A stretch of DNA of 64,000 bases from JABFRG01 sp038210445 (GTDB taxonomy: Bacteria > Myxococcota_A > Polyangia > Polyangiales > Polyangiaceae): assembly GCA_038210445.1 (NCBI GenBank), contig JBBQWQ010000029.1, positions 25,633-89,632 of the forward strand, in the 5' to 3' direction. Position numbers and translations under genes: made by a program. The notes beneath the pieces are model-generated. The model did not search any database. It was given only the letters and a program-made list of their open reading frames with translations, and was not told where the DNA came from. Position 1 is the first letter of the stretch. Each line of letters begins with the position of its first letter. Below, piece after piece: positions 1 through 8,219 of the stretch.

Positions 1-23
1 CTACCCTCCTCCCGGAGGTCATC

Positions 24-728
24 ATGCGCGCGTTCGCTCTTTGTGGAGTTGCGTTGGTCTTCATCGGTTGCACCACGTCGCCCACCGCCGGGTCTTCGTC
101 CGGCGCCAGCGGCTCCGGAGCCAGCTCGTCCGGCGGCGGCTCGAGCGGCCGCGCCGGCGGCAGCAGCTCCGGGGGCAGCTCGGGCGGCGCGTTTGCCTGC
201 GCGCCCGCCGCGAAGAAGGGCGAGCTGTACGAGCTCGCAGCGCGCAACCTCGCCGACGACGAAGACGTGTCGATGTGCCAGTTCCGCGGGCAAGTGCTCC
301 TCATGTTCAACGGCGCCTCGCAGTGTGGCAACACCCCGCAGTACAAGCCTCTTCAGGAGCTGTACGCCAAGTACGCGGCCCAGGGGTTCTCGGCGCTCGG
401 GTTTCCCTGCAACCAGTTCGGCGCGCAGGAGCCCGGCACCGGAGCCGACATCAGCACCTTCTGCAGCACCGAGTACGGCATCAAGTTCCCGCTGTTCGCC
501 AAGGTCGACGTGAACGGTCCGGGTATCCACCCGGTGTACCGGTGGCTCAAGGCGCAGCCGATTCCGGACGCCGACCCCAAGGGCGATATCTCCTGGAACT
601 TCGAAAAATTCCTGGTGGGCCGCGACGGCAAGGTGGCGCGGCGGTTCGCGCCCGGCACCCAGCCCGACGCGCCCGAGGTGGTGAGCGCCATCGAAGCCGA
701 GCTCCAAAAGCCCGTACCCAAACTGTAG
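24..728 (+). CDS. Glutathione peroxidase family lipoprotein
   Basis: A 234-residue thiol peroxidase of the glutathione-peroxidase fold, predicted to reduce hydroperoxides at the cell envelope. The N-terminus is a lipoprotein signal with lipobox Cys at residue 16 (FIGC), then a Ser/Gly-rich linker to about residue 55. The GPx domain follows: NGASQCGNTPQY carries the peroxidatic Cys101 (not selenocysteine), GFPCNQFG is the second family signature, Cys147 (FCSTEYGIKFP) sits where Cys-type GPx enzymes have the resolving Cys, and WNFEKFLVGRDG is the third conserved block. The two-Cys arrangement suggests thioredoxin rather than glutathione as reductant, which is inference. A GGAGG ribosome site precedes the ATG. 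It stands alone at the left edge of the window. Confidence 0.9.
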   Translation: MRAFALCGVALVFIGCTTSPTAGSSSGASGSGASSSGGGSSGRAGGSSSGGSSGGAFACAPAAKKGELYELAARNLADDEDVSMCQFRGQVLLMFNGASQCGNTPQYKPLQELYAKYAAQGFSALGFPCNQFGAQEPGTGADISTFCSTEYGIKFPLFAKVDVNGPGIHPVYRWLKAQPIPDADPKGDISWNFEKFLVGRDGKVARRFAPGTQPDAPEVVSAIEAELQKPVPKL

Positions 729-782
729 ATTCCCCGCTGCGGGGGTGCGCCCGGTGCACAAAGTCGCTATGGTCCGGGCACC

Positions 783-1628
783 GTGTCCGACGAAGCCACA
801 GCCGATGCCGACGCTCCCAAGGCAGGCAGCAAGCGCGGCGCCTTCGAGACGGTCTCGGGGCTCGTCGACCGCGTGCTGGCCGGGCCGCTCGATCTGCTGG
901 ACGAGATCGGCGCCACCATCACGCTCGGCGGGCAGGCGCTCATGTGGGCGGTACGGCCGCCGTTTCGCGTGGCGCCCATGCTCGCTGCGCTCGACTTCAT
1001 CGGCGCCGGCTCGACGTTCATCGTCGGGCTGGTGGGGCTCTTCACCGGGATGGCCTTCACCGTGAGCGTCATCGTCGGCTTCCGGCAATTCTCGGCCGAA
1101 GGCATGGTCGGCGGCGTGGTCGCGCTCGCGCTCGCGCGGGAGCTCGCGCCGGTGCTGGCGGCGGTGGTGGTCACCGCCCGCGCCGGGAGCACCATGGCCA
1201 GTGAGCTCGGCAACATGCGCGTGACCGAGCAGGTCGACGCCATCACCACCATGGGCATCAGCCCGGTGCAGTATCTGGTGGTGCCGCGCATCTTCGCCAC
1301 CACGCTCATGCTTCCCATCCTGGCGACCTTCTTCGGCCTCGCGGGCATGGGCGGCGCCTACGTGGTGGCGGTGCTCTGGCAGAACATCGACCCCGGTCTG
1401 TTTTGGGACAAGGTGCACCAGTTCGTGCACTTCTCGGACATCCGCATGACCCTGGTGAAGGCCACGCTGTTCGGCTTCATCGTGAGCGTCATCTGCTGCA
1501 AGAAGGGCTTTTTCGCCTCCGGCGGCGCCCGCGGCGTGGGCGAGGCGACGGCCAAGGCGGTGGTGGCGAGCATCGTGGCCATCTTCGCAGCCGACTATCT
1601 CGTGACCACGGTGATGACCGATATCTGA
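783..1628 (+). CDS. MlaE family ABC transporter permease
   Basis: A 281-residue permease of the MlaE/YrbE family, the inner-membrane component of systems that move phospholipid between the inner and outer membranes. About 45 polar residues precede the first membrane segment. Family blocks seen include FTGMAFTVSV, ALARELAPVLAAVVVTARAG, ASELGNMRVTEQVDAI and the late EATAKAVVASIVAIF. Usual length for the family is 250-270 residues. No MlaF ATPase or MlaD substrate-binding gene is adjacent, so the partners must lie elsewhere. The start is GTG; no clear ribosome site is present, but TATGGT lies 9 nt upstream (768-773). Confidence 0.88.
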   Translation: MSDEATADADAPKAGSKRGAFETVSGLVDRVLAGPLDLLDEIGATITLGGQALMWAVRPPFRVAPMLAALDFIGAGSTFIVGLVGLFTGMAFTVSVIVGFRQFSAEGMVGGVVALALARELAPVLAAVVVTARAGSTMASELGNMRVTEQVDAITTMGISPVQYLVVPRIFATTLMLPILATFFGLAGMGGAYVVAVLWQNIDPGLFWDKVHQFVHFSDIRMTLVKATLFGFIVSVICCKKGFFASGGARGVGEATAKAVVASIVAIFAADYLVTTVMTDI

Positions 1629-1760
1629 GCGATTCCGGCATGTTGTAGGCCGGGGCCCGGTCGCCTGCGGGGCCACCTCGTGCGTTCTTTCGAAACGGGT
1701 TTACAGTTCGGAGCGCCTCCGCGTCATACCCGGTGAACGCCGAACCGGAGATTGATTCCC

Positions 1761-2816
1761 ATGCGAAAACTTCCCTTTGCCCTTGCTGCTCTGGCCTCCC
1801 TCTCGGTGGCCGCTTGCGGCTCCCTCGACCCCAACGCCGGCGAGAAGATGCCGCTCGCCACGGTGACCGGTCAGCTCACCAACCCGCAGGCGGTGCAGAC
1901 CACCTCCAACGTGCGCATCGCGGTCATCTGGCGCGCCGAGCTCTTTGGCAAGTTCAACTCTGCGGTCGACCTGCCGGTGCAGCCGGTGTTCCCGTCGAAG
2001 TTCAAGATCGACCTTCGCGATGCGCCGCCCGCCGACGTCTTGTGGGACCCTTTCGCCAAGGCGCAGAACCCTAGTGATCCGCCGCAGACCGGCGGCAGCT
2101 CTCCGCCCCAGCCCGCCGACCCGGCGGCGCCCGGCACCCGCGGAGCCCAGGTGGGCCTCCAGGGCGGCGCCGCGGTGGGCCCGAGCGTGCGCGTCGGCGT
2201 GGGCGCCGTGGTGGCCTACGAAGACCTCAACGGCAACGGCAAGCTCGATCTCGTCGACGAGAACGCGGCGCAGTTCCTCGACCGCATCGTGGCCGCCAAC
2301 GATCAGACGCTGCTCATCTACTTCGACGGCGCCCCCCCCGCCGATCCCGAGCTTCGCGACGGCAAGGGACAGTACCCGACGCCCGGCTACAACCTCTATC
2401 GCCAGGGCACCGGCTGCGCCGAGACCGACTTCGGCGGCGCTGGCACCAAGGGCGGCGCTCCGGCACCGCCCTGCACGCCGATCGCTCCCGAGTGGCTTGC
2501 CATGACCACGCTGTACGATCTTGCGCTCGCCACCGACCCCAAGTTCGGCACGCTCATGTGCAAGAGTGGCAACGACTCGGTCTCGTCTGCCTCCGGCGGC
2601 GGCGCCGCGCATGCGGGGCGCCCGGCGACGTATCCGCCCAGTGCCGACCCCAACCTGTTCTGCTCCACCGACGGCAGCGGCTACACCTACGGCAAGTCGA
2701 GCTGCACGACCATCAGCCAGGGCCCGTGCCGCGGAAGCGTCACCACCTGCACCCCGGTCGATTTCTGGGAGCGCCCCACTCCGGTGCCCGCCGACTGGCC
2801 CTGCACCGCGAAGTGA
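1761..2816 (+). CDS. Hypothetical lipoprotein preceding the sigma factor
   Basis: A 351-residue predicted lipoprotein of unknown function. The signal peptide runs MRKLPFALAALASLSVAAC with the lipid-modified Cys at residue 19. The mature part contains a Pro/Gly-rich stretch near residues 110-135 and a DLNGNGKLDLVDE segment near residue 155, which resembles a Ca-binding EF-hand/dockerin-type loop. I recognise no enzyme motif. The ATG at 1761 is chosen because GGAG lies 10 nt upstream; a TTG at 1752 is too close to that site. The stop codon directly abuts the GTG of the sigma factor gene, so the two are probably co-transcribed. Confidence 0.75.
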   Translation: MRKLPFALAALASLSVAACGSLDPNAGEKMPLATVTGQLTNPQAVQTTSNVRIAVIWRAELFGKFNSAVDLPVQPVFPSKFKIDLRDAPPADVLWDPFAKAQNPSDPPQTGGSSPPQPADPAAPGTRGAQVGLQGGAAVGPSVRVGVGAVVAYEDLNGNGKLDLVDENAAQFLDRIVAANDQTLLIYFDGAPPADPELRDGKGQYPTPGYNLYRQGTGCAETDFGGAGTKGGAPAPPCTPIAPEWLAMTTLYDLALATDPKFGTLMCKSGNDSVSSASGGGAAHAGRPATYPPSADPNLFCSTDGSGYTYGKSSCTTISQGPCRGSVTTCTPVDFWERPTPVPADWPCTAK

Positions 2817-3368
2817 GTGGAACCGCGCGGCCAATCACGCGCGGACCTCGAAGACCTCTATCGGAGGTATGGCCTCTTCTTGCGCCGTCGTTGCCGGGTG
2901 ATCCTGCGCGATCCGGAGCAAGCCAACGACGCGCTGCAAGAAGCCTTCGTCAAGGTGATGCGCAGCGACGTCGCTTTGGACTCGGTGGAGCAGCCCTTGC
3001 GGTGGCTCTACCGGGTCGTCGATCGCGTGTGCCTCGACCTTTTGCGCCGCCGCAAGACTACGCCCACCAGCGGCGCCGGCGACGTTGACGAGGCGGAGCT
3101 CGCGGCTCCCTCAGAAGGCGGACGGGGGCCGGAGCATGCCGCCGAGGAGCGCGACCGCGTTCTCCGATTTCTGGTCGAGCTCGACGACGTCTCGCAGCGC
3201 ATCGCCCTGCTCTCCTTCGTGGACGGCATGAACCAGGGAGAGATTGCCGAGGAGCTCGGCTACTCCCGCGTCACCATCAACAAGCGCGTCCAGGCCTTGC
3301 GCCAGCGCGCGCAATCCCGTCTTCGCGACGGCATCGCAGATTCCCCGTCCGTCTCGGAGCAACCATGA
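2817..3368 (+). CDS. ECF-like RNA polymerase sigma-70 family factor
   Basis: A 183-residue alternative sigma factor. Residues about 10-75 form region 2 (LEDLYRRYGLFLRRRC, then LQEAFVKVMRS and WLYRVVDRVCLDLLRRRK). Residues about 120-170 form region 4 with a helix-turn-helix (MNQGEIAEELGYSRVTINKRV). A short charged linker joins them, as in ECF-type factors. It starts with GTG immediately after the preceding stop codon and its own stop overlaps the start of the anti-sigma gene (ATGA), so expression is coupled. The likely role is directing transcription of this locus and an unknown regulon when released by the downstream anti-sigma protein. Confidence 0.88.
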   Translation: MEPRGQSRADLEDLYRRYGLFLRRRCRVILRDPEQANDALQEAFVKVMRSDVALDSVEQPLRWLYRVVDRVCLDLLRRRKTTPTSGAGDVDEAELAAPSEGGRGPEHAAEERDRVLRFLVELDDVSQRIALLSFVDGMNQGEIAEELGYSRVTINKRVQALRQRAQSRLRDGIADSPSVSEQP

Positions 3369-4117
3369 GTCACCTGGCCCAACATCGTCTGGAAGCGCTG
3401 GCGGCCGGCGATGCCGACGCAGCCGCGCTCGCGCACCTCGAGGGCTGCGCGGCCTGCGCCGCGGTGGTTTTAGAGCTCCGGGCAGAGCTCGAGACGTTTC
3501 GTCTCGAGGCCGACGCGCCGGCCTTCGTCGACGCGGTGGTCGCCCGGGCAGCCAAGAGCCCCGACGCGCCGAAGCGAGCGCCCGAGGTTGCAGCCCTCGC
3601 TCTTCCGCCGCGCAACGTGACCGCGCTCCGCTTCGTCACCCTGGTGGCGCCGCTCTTCGCCATCGCCGCAGCGGTGGTGCTCTACCTGCGCACCCCCGCG
3701 ACCCTCGTGACGCAGCCCGGCCCGGGCAAGGAGCCAGGGACCAGCGACGTCCGTTTCAAGGGGGGCCTTCAGCTGGCCGTGGTGCGCGAGCGCGAAGGCG
3801 CGCAGTCGCGCTTTTCGGGCGAGGTCTGGGTGCGCCCGGGCGACCGTATTCGCGCGGAGATCGCCATGGACGGGCAGGCCCCGCTCACCGCGGTGTTGGT
3901 GAAGGACGCAGTCGAAGCGGGCAACGCCGACGAGGCCTGGGTGCTCCTCACGCCCACGCTGCTCGATGCGGGCGTGCACTTTTCCCCGGAGTCGATTCGC
4001 TTCGACCAGGAGCGCTTCGACGGCTGGCTCGTGGTGGGAGAGCCCGACAAGGTCGCGACCGCGCGAAAGAGCCGGAGATGGGACGAGGTGCGTGTTATGC
4101 GAATCCGGTTCGAATGA
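3365..4117 (+). CDS. Membrane anti-sigma factor with zinc-finger motif
   Basis: A 250-residue protein that probably holds the upstream sigma factor inactive. The N-terminus has the HxxxCxxC zinc-binding anti-sigma signature (His24, Cys28, Cys31 in HLEGCAAC). One membrane segment lies near residues 89-108 (FVTLVAPLFAIAAAVVLYLR). The remaining 140 residues would lie outside the membrane and could sense an envelope signal; they resemble no domain I know. It overlaps both neighbours by 4 bp (ATGA at each end), giving a tightly coupled sigma / anti-sigma / caspase order. The role is inferred from the zinc motif, topology and position. Confidence 0.8.
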   Translation: MSHLAQHRLEALAAGDADAAALAHLEGCAACAAVVLELRAELETFRLEADAPAFVDAVVARAAKSPDAPKRAPEVAALALPPRNVTALRFVTLVAPLFAIAAAVVLYLRTPATLVTQPGPGKEPGTSDVRFKGGLQLAVVREREGAQSRFSGEVWVRPGDRIRAEIAMDGQAPLTAVLVKDAVEAGNADEAWVLLTPTLLDAGVHFSPESIRFDQERFDGWLVVGEPDKVATARKSRRWDEVRVMRIRFE

Positions 4118-5682
4118 TCCGCTTTCTGGCCCTCGCTCTCGTGACCTTTGCCCTGTGGCTCACCGCCGCGGCGGCGGCGGCTGAGCCCTTGCGGGTGCTG
4201 GTATCGGTGAGCGCCAAGAGCGGCCTCCCGGCGGACCGCGCGCTCAAGCACGCCACGCGCGACGCCGATCGCGTACAGGAGACGTTCACGCGGCTGGGCG
4301 GCGTGAGGAAAGAGAACGCCATTCGCGTGGTGGAGCCGACCCGCGCCGAGCTTCTGGCAGCGCTCGCGCGGGCCGCGGCCATCGCGCGCACGCGGCGCCC
4401 GGAAGAAGTGACCTTCCTCTTCTATTTCAGCGGCCACGGCGATCGCGCCAAGCTCCACCTGCGGGGCGAAGAGATGCCGCTCTCGGAGCTGGCGTCGGCC
4501 ATGGGGGCGGTGCCCGCGGCGCTTCGCATTGCCGTCACCGACGCCTGTCGCAACGCCGATTTGCGCGCCAAGGGGCCCACCGCCGAGCCGGGCTTTGCCA
4601 TCTCCATGACCCCGCCGCCCAGCGCCGCCGGCGCCGTGTGGGTGCATGCCTCGGCCGACGGCGAGGTTGCGCAAGAGTCCGACGAGCTCGAGGGCGCGGT
4701 CTTCACCCACTACTGGCTCTCCGGGCTGGCGGGCGCCGCCGACGCCGACGGCGACAAGCGCGTCACGCTCTCCGAGGCCTACACTTTCGCCTACAACCAG
4801 ACGCTCTTTCGCAGCGCCCAGAGCGCCGGCGTGCTGCAGCGCCCCACCGTCGACGCCAGCATCAAGGAGTACGCGCCGCTGATCATCACCCAGCTGGGCG
4901 CCCAGGCTGCGCAGCTTCGGCTACCCATCTCCGCCGACACCCACTACCTGGTGTATACCGCCTTCGCCCACGCGGTCATGGCCGAGGCCTGGAGCTCCCC
5001 CGACCGGCGCGTCGAGCTCGGGCTGCCGGCTGGCCGCTACGTGGTGCAGCGGCGCGGCGCCCGCAGCGGCGCGGTGGAGATCACCCTGGGCAAGGGGCAG
5101 GCGCGCGAGCTCGAAGCCTCCGACTTTCGCGACGTGCCCGAAGAGACGTTGGCCAAGAAGGGTGGCGAGATGGTGCTTCGGCCGCACGAGGCGAGCCTGG
5201 CCTATGGCGCCGACGCCTCCGGCTTCGCCGATTTCGGGCAACGAATGCGTGCTCAGTACATGTATTCGTTCGATGGGTTCGCGGTGGGCGGAGGGGTCGA
5301 GGGGGGCCTCGCCAACGGCGTCACCGAGGCCAACGCCGTCGAGACGCGCCTCTTCGGCGGTCGTCTGGCGGCCGAGGCTCGCGTTCGCCTGGGGCCTTCG
5401 GTAGGGCTTCACTTCGGCGGCGCGCTCCGCGGCCTGTACGTGCACCAAAACCTTCGACGCCGCGACGCCGACGTGGTCGCGCGGGCCGGATACACCACCG
5501 AGAGCGACTCGTCGGCGTTCGCCTGGGGCCCCGAGGCGCGGGCTGCGTTTCGCTTCGATGCCGGAGCGCCGGCGTTCCTCGAGCTAGGCCCGTGGGCCTC
5601 GGTGCTCTTCACCAAGAAGGGCGATGCGGTCTCGCCGATTGGCGCGCTGGGCGCGGAGATCACCGTGGGCGCCGCCTTCTGA
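4114..5682 (+). CDS. Exported caspase-like (C14) protein with beta-barrel-like C-terminus
   Basis: A 522-residue caspase-family protein. Residues 1-24 are a Sec signal peptide (ending AAAAAAEP). The caspase-like domain covers about 25-250: catalytic His108 in FYFSGHGD and Cys145 in VTDACRNADL. Residues 210-221 (DADGDKRVTLSE) fit an EF-hand loop with D, D, D and E at positions 1, 3, 5 and 12, suggesting calcium dependence. Residues about 350-522 alternate hydrophobic and polar residues and end in Phe, as outer-membrane beta-barrel strands do. The start is the ATG that overlaps the anti-sigma stop; an open frame continues upstream but only shadows the sigma and anti-sigma genes. Caspase identity is well supported; the barrel is inference from composition. 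Confidence 0.82.
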   Translation: MIRFLALALVTFALWLTAAAAAAEPLRVLVSVSAKSGLPADRALKHATRDADRVQETFTRLGGVRKENAIRVVEPTRAELLAALARAAAIARTRRPEEVTFLFYFSGHGDRAKLHLRGEEMPLSELASAMGAVPAALRIAVTDACRNADLRAKGPTAEPGFAISMTPPPSAAGAVWVHASADGEVAQESDELEGAVFTHYWLSGLAGAADADGDKRVTLSEAYTFAYNQTLFRSAQSAGVLQRPTVDASIKEYAPLIITQLGAQAAQLRLPISADTHYLVYTAFAHAVMAEAWSSPDRRVELGLPAGRYVVQRRGARSGAVEITLGKGQARELEASDFRDVPEETLAKKGGEMVLRPHEASLAYGADASGFADFGQRMRAQYMYSFDGFAVGGGVEGGLANGVTEANAVETRLFGGRLAAEARVRLGPSVGLHFGGALRGLYVHQNLRRRDADVVARAGYTTESDSSAFAWGPEARAAFRFDAGAPAFLELGPWASVLFTKKGDAVSPIGALGAEITVGAAF

Positions 5683-5750
5683 GGCGAGCGTCGCGGACGG
5701 GCGCAGCACCGTCAAGTTCTAGCCCGGGCTTCGTGTAGCATGGGCGGTGC

Positions 5751-6254
5751 ATGCCGAAGCTCATCTCCCGGGAGGAAGCGCTGGCCCAGATTCGCGCCGA
5801 GCGGGGCACCGAGCCGTGCCTGATGTGCGGCATCGCGGCGCGCCGCATCGGCGCCGTGCACGCGCTCCACGAGGACGCCGATTTTCTGGTGTTTCTGCCG
5901 CGTTACGTGCGCCGCTGGGGCCAAGTGTGCGTGATGCCCCGGGCGCACGTGCGGAGCTTCGGCGAGATGACCTCGGCGTCGTTCGGCGCCCTGTCGGCGC
6001 TGGGGCACCGGGTCGCTACCACCCTGGAGCGGGCGCAGCGGCCCAAGCGCGTGTATCTTGCATCGACCGGGAGCAGCGCCGGTGAGCTGGTGAACAGCTC
6101 CGAGCACATGCACCTGCACGCCATCCCGCTCTACATGCCCGACGACAAGCCGTCCGACATTTTCTCCTGGCGCGCGGGCGTGTGGGTAGGGAGCGACCAG
6201 GAGTGGGCCGAGCTGCTCGCGCTCTATCGCGCCGCCTGGGCCGAAGGCGCGTAG
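5751..6254 (+). CDS. HIT family nucleotide-binding protein
   Basis: A 167-residue protein of the histidine-triad superfamily, nucleotide hydrolases or transferases. The triad is visible as HMHLHAIPLY near residue 120. An N-terminal CLMCG pair could bind zinc, as in some HIT members. The substrate cannot be told from sequence. It has its own candidate -10 (TAGCAT, 5736-5741) 9 nt before the ATG and no clear ribosome site. It converges tail-to-tail on the next gene with no spacer. Confidence 0.8.
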   Translation: MPKLISREEALAQIRAERGTEPCLMCGIAARRIGAVHALHEDADFLVFLPRYVRRWGQVCVMPRAHVRSFGEMTSASFGALSALGHRVATTLERAQRPKRVYLASTGSSAGELVNSSEHMHLHAIPLYMPDDKPSDIFSWRAGVWVGSDQEWAELLALYRAAWAEGA

Positions 6255-7187
6255 CTACTTGCCGGTGCAGAAGGGCGGCATCGCGCTCTCGCCGTGGGCG
6301 TAGGCGGGCGCCGGCTGCTTGCGCCGCTCGAGGAGCGTGGCCAGGGCGCTCAGCTTCTTCGGCTCGAACGCGTAGGCCGGAAGTTGGAACGCGAGTGACG
6401 CTTCGAACGCCGTGCGCGCCAGCTCCGGCGGGCCGCGGCGCAGCAGCGCGATCTCGCGTTCGAGCTCCTGCTGCACGGCCGGCGTGCCCACCTCGAAGCG
6501 CTGCACCAGGAGCGCGTTGCTCACGATGTACTCGCGGTAGGCGACCTTGCCGCCCTCCTTTGGCCGCACGTGGAAGATGGCCGCGATGCGCGCCGGCGTA
6601 GCGTCGGCCAGCGGTACCGGCCGGCCTTCCATGTCGGCGAACGCGAGCGCAGGGCGCTCGGCAGGGGCGAAGCGTCCGACGACGGCGCCCGCGGCGAGCT
6701 CGATGCGCACGAGGACGTCGCCGTAGCTGCGAAGGCCGCGCGGCGCCGCGGTGGCGAAGGCCGCGGTCCAGGCGTAGCGCCGCGCTCGGTGCGCAGGGTG
6801 CTCGAGCAGCACGCGCGCGAGGCGGCCGTCCTCGTCTTTTCGCGCCGCCACCCGGTGGAGCGCCTCCAGGTACTCGGAGCGAAAGTTGCCGGCCCGCTCG
6901 GTAGACCACAAGAGCGCGCCCTCCTTCGCCATGCGAGCTGCCTGCTCCTCGCTCGTCCAGGAGTAGAGCTCGCGCCGCGCGAAGTCGTCGTCCTTCACGC
7001 CATAGGCATTCAAGGCCGCTGCGCCGGTGGGGGCGGTGCGACACGGCGCTGTCGGGGGCCCGCCGTCGGGTGGTTCGGGGGCCGCAGGCGGAGCCTCGGA
7101 GACCGACTCAATGGGCTGGTGCCAGCCCCCATCGGGCCGCCCGCATGCGAGCGCCAGCGCGGCCAACGTCGGCAGGCCTCTGCGCAT
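6255..7187 (-). CDS. Hypothetical lipoprotein, paralogue of the gene at 48429-49454
   Basis: A 310-residue predicted lipoprotein (MRRGLPTLAALALAC, lipid Cys at residue 15). Function unknown. The mature part shares a recognisable pattern with the 48.4-kb protein: a YSWT motif, a W/F-T-x-x-A segment, R(R/G)YAW about 60 residues later, GD/GEEYG...LVRIEL, and YRE(Y/L)xVxN near the C-terminal third. It may be a small myxobacterial family. The start is the ATG whose signal peptide is complete. Only 4 nt separate it from the stop of nadA upstream, so it is probably transcribed with nadA. Confidence 0.7.
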   Translation of the reverse strand: MRRGLPTLAALALACGRPDGGWHQPIESVSEAPPAAPEPPDGGPPTAPCRTAPTGAAALNAYGVKDDDFARRELYSWTSEEQAARMAKEGALLWSTERAGNFRSEYLEALHRVAARKDEDGRLARVLLEHPAHRARRYAWTAAFATAAPRGLRSYGDVLVRIELAAGAVVGRFAPAERPALAFADMEGRPVPLADATPARIAAIFHVRPKEGGKVAYREYIVSNALLVQRFEVGTPAVQQELEREIALLRRGPPELARTAFEASLAFQLPAYAFEPKKLSALATLLERRKQPAPAYAHGESAMPPFCTGK

Positions 7188-7191
7188 CGAT

Positions 7192-8175
7192 TCAGCTGAG
7201 CGAGAGCATGCGTTCGATGGGCAAGAGCGCGCGTTCCACCAGACCTTCGCTCATCTCCAGGCGCGGCGTCAGGTCGCGCAGCGCCAGGTAGGTCTTCTCC
7301 AGGGTGTTCTTTCGCATGTGCGGGCACTCGTTGCAGGCGCAGTTGGCCTCGGGCGGCGCCGGGATGAAGACCTTGTCCGGCGCGCCCTTTTGCATCTGGT
7401 GCAAGATGCCGGGCTCGGTGGCCACGATGAAGGTCTTCTTGGGGCTGGCCAACGCATACTTGAGAATGTTGGTGGTGGACCCAATGTAGTCTGCAAGTTT
7501 CAGGACCGGCTCTTCGCACTCCGGGTGGGCCACCACCAGCGCCTCCGGGTGCCGCTCCTTCAGGCCCAGGATCTTCCGCTCGCTGAAGGTATCGTGCACA
7601 ATACAGCTACCCTGCCAGAGCTCCATCTTGCGCCCGATGCGCTTCTCGAGCCAAGCGCCGAGGTTCTTGTCGGGCCCGAATAGAATGGTCTTGTCCGCCG
7701 GCAGCGAGCGCACGATCTTCTCGGCGTTGGAGCTGGTGACGATGTAGTCGGAGAGGGCCTTCACCTCGGCCGAGCAGTTGATGTAGCTCACGGTGATGGC
7801 GCCCGGATGTCGGGCCTTCCACGCGCGAAACTTCTCGGGCGGGCACCCGTCTGCCAGCGAGCACCCGGCCTCCATGTCGGGAACCACCACGATGCGCCCG
7901 GGGTTGAGGATCTTGGCGGTCTCGGCCATGAAGTGCACGCCGGCGAAACAGATGACGTCGGCTTGGGTCTTGGCCGCCTCCTGCGCGAGCTGCAGCGAGT
8001 CGCCGATGAAGTCGGCCACGTCTTGGATGTCGGAGTCCTGGTAGTAGTGCGCCAGGATGACCGCGTTCTTCTCCTTCTTCAGCCGCCCGATCTCGGCTTC
8101 GAGGTCGAGCGAAGAGTCGATGCGGCGGCCTTCGGGGGTGGCCCGGCCGGCAATGGGGAGCTCGCGAACGTTCAT
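7192..8175 (-). CDS. nadA: Quinolinate synthase NadA
   Basis: A 327-residue quinolinate synthase, the [4Fe-4S] enzyme that condenses iminoaspartate with dihydroxyacetone phosphate in de novo NAD synthesis. Family blocks are clear: ILAHYYQDSDIQDVADFIGD, FAGVHFMAETAKIL, DMEAGCSLADGCP, YINCSAEVKA, and the late EANCACNECPHMRKNT, which holds a cluster Cys. The start at MNVRELPI is chosen because upstream in-frame residues do not resemble the family; TACGTT lies 7 nt before the ATG (8183-8188). nadB and nadC are not in the window. Confidence 0.95.
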   Translation of the reverse strand: MNVRELPIAGRATPEGRRIDSSLDLEAEIGRLKKEKNAVILAHYYQDSDIQDVADFIGDSLQLAQEAAKTQADVICFAGVHFMAETAKILNPGRIVVVPDMEAGCSLADGCPPEKFRAWKARHPGAITVSYINCSAEVKALSDYIVTSSNAEKIVRSLPADKTILFGPDKNLGAWLEKRIGRKMELWQGSCIVHDTFSERKILGLKERHPEALVVAHPECEEPVLKLADYIGSTTNILKYALASPKKTFIVATEPGILHQMQKGAPDKVFIPAPPEANCACNECPHMRKNTLEKTYLALRDLTPRLEMSEGLVERALLPIERMLSLS

Positions 8176-8182
8176 GTACGCC

Positions 8183-8188
8183 AACGTA
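8183..8188 (-). promoter_or_regulatory. Candidate -10 hexamer of nadA (TACGTT)
   Basis: On the minus strand GC-TACGTT ends 7 nt before the nadA ATG and no Shine-Dalgarno sequence lies between, so the transcript may be leaderless. Based on pattern alone. Confidence 0.3.
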
Positions 8189-8219
8189 GCGAAGGAAGCC
8201 GCGGCTGGTAAGGGGTGCC

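Noticed and set aside
3244..4113. Long upstream extension of the caspase frame (to give 812 residues)
   Set aside because: The extension lies in the shadow of the sigma and anti-sigma genes, is Arg/Gly/Ala-rich without domains, and the ATG at 4114 begins a clean signal peptide.
1761..5682. Caspase operon as a gasdermin- or CBASS-type defence system
   Set aside because: No gasdermin-like, nucleotide-cyclase or nuclease gene is adjacent, and the caspase-like protein is exported. Stress signalling through the sigma factor fits better.
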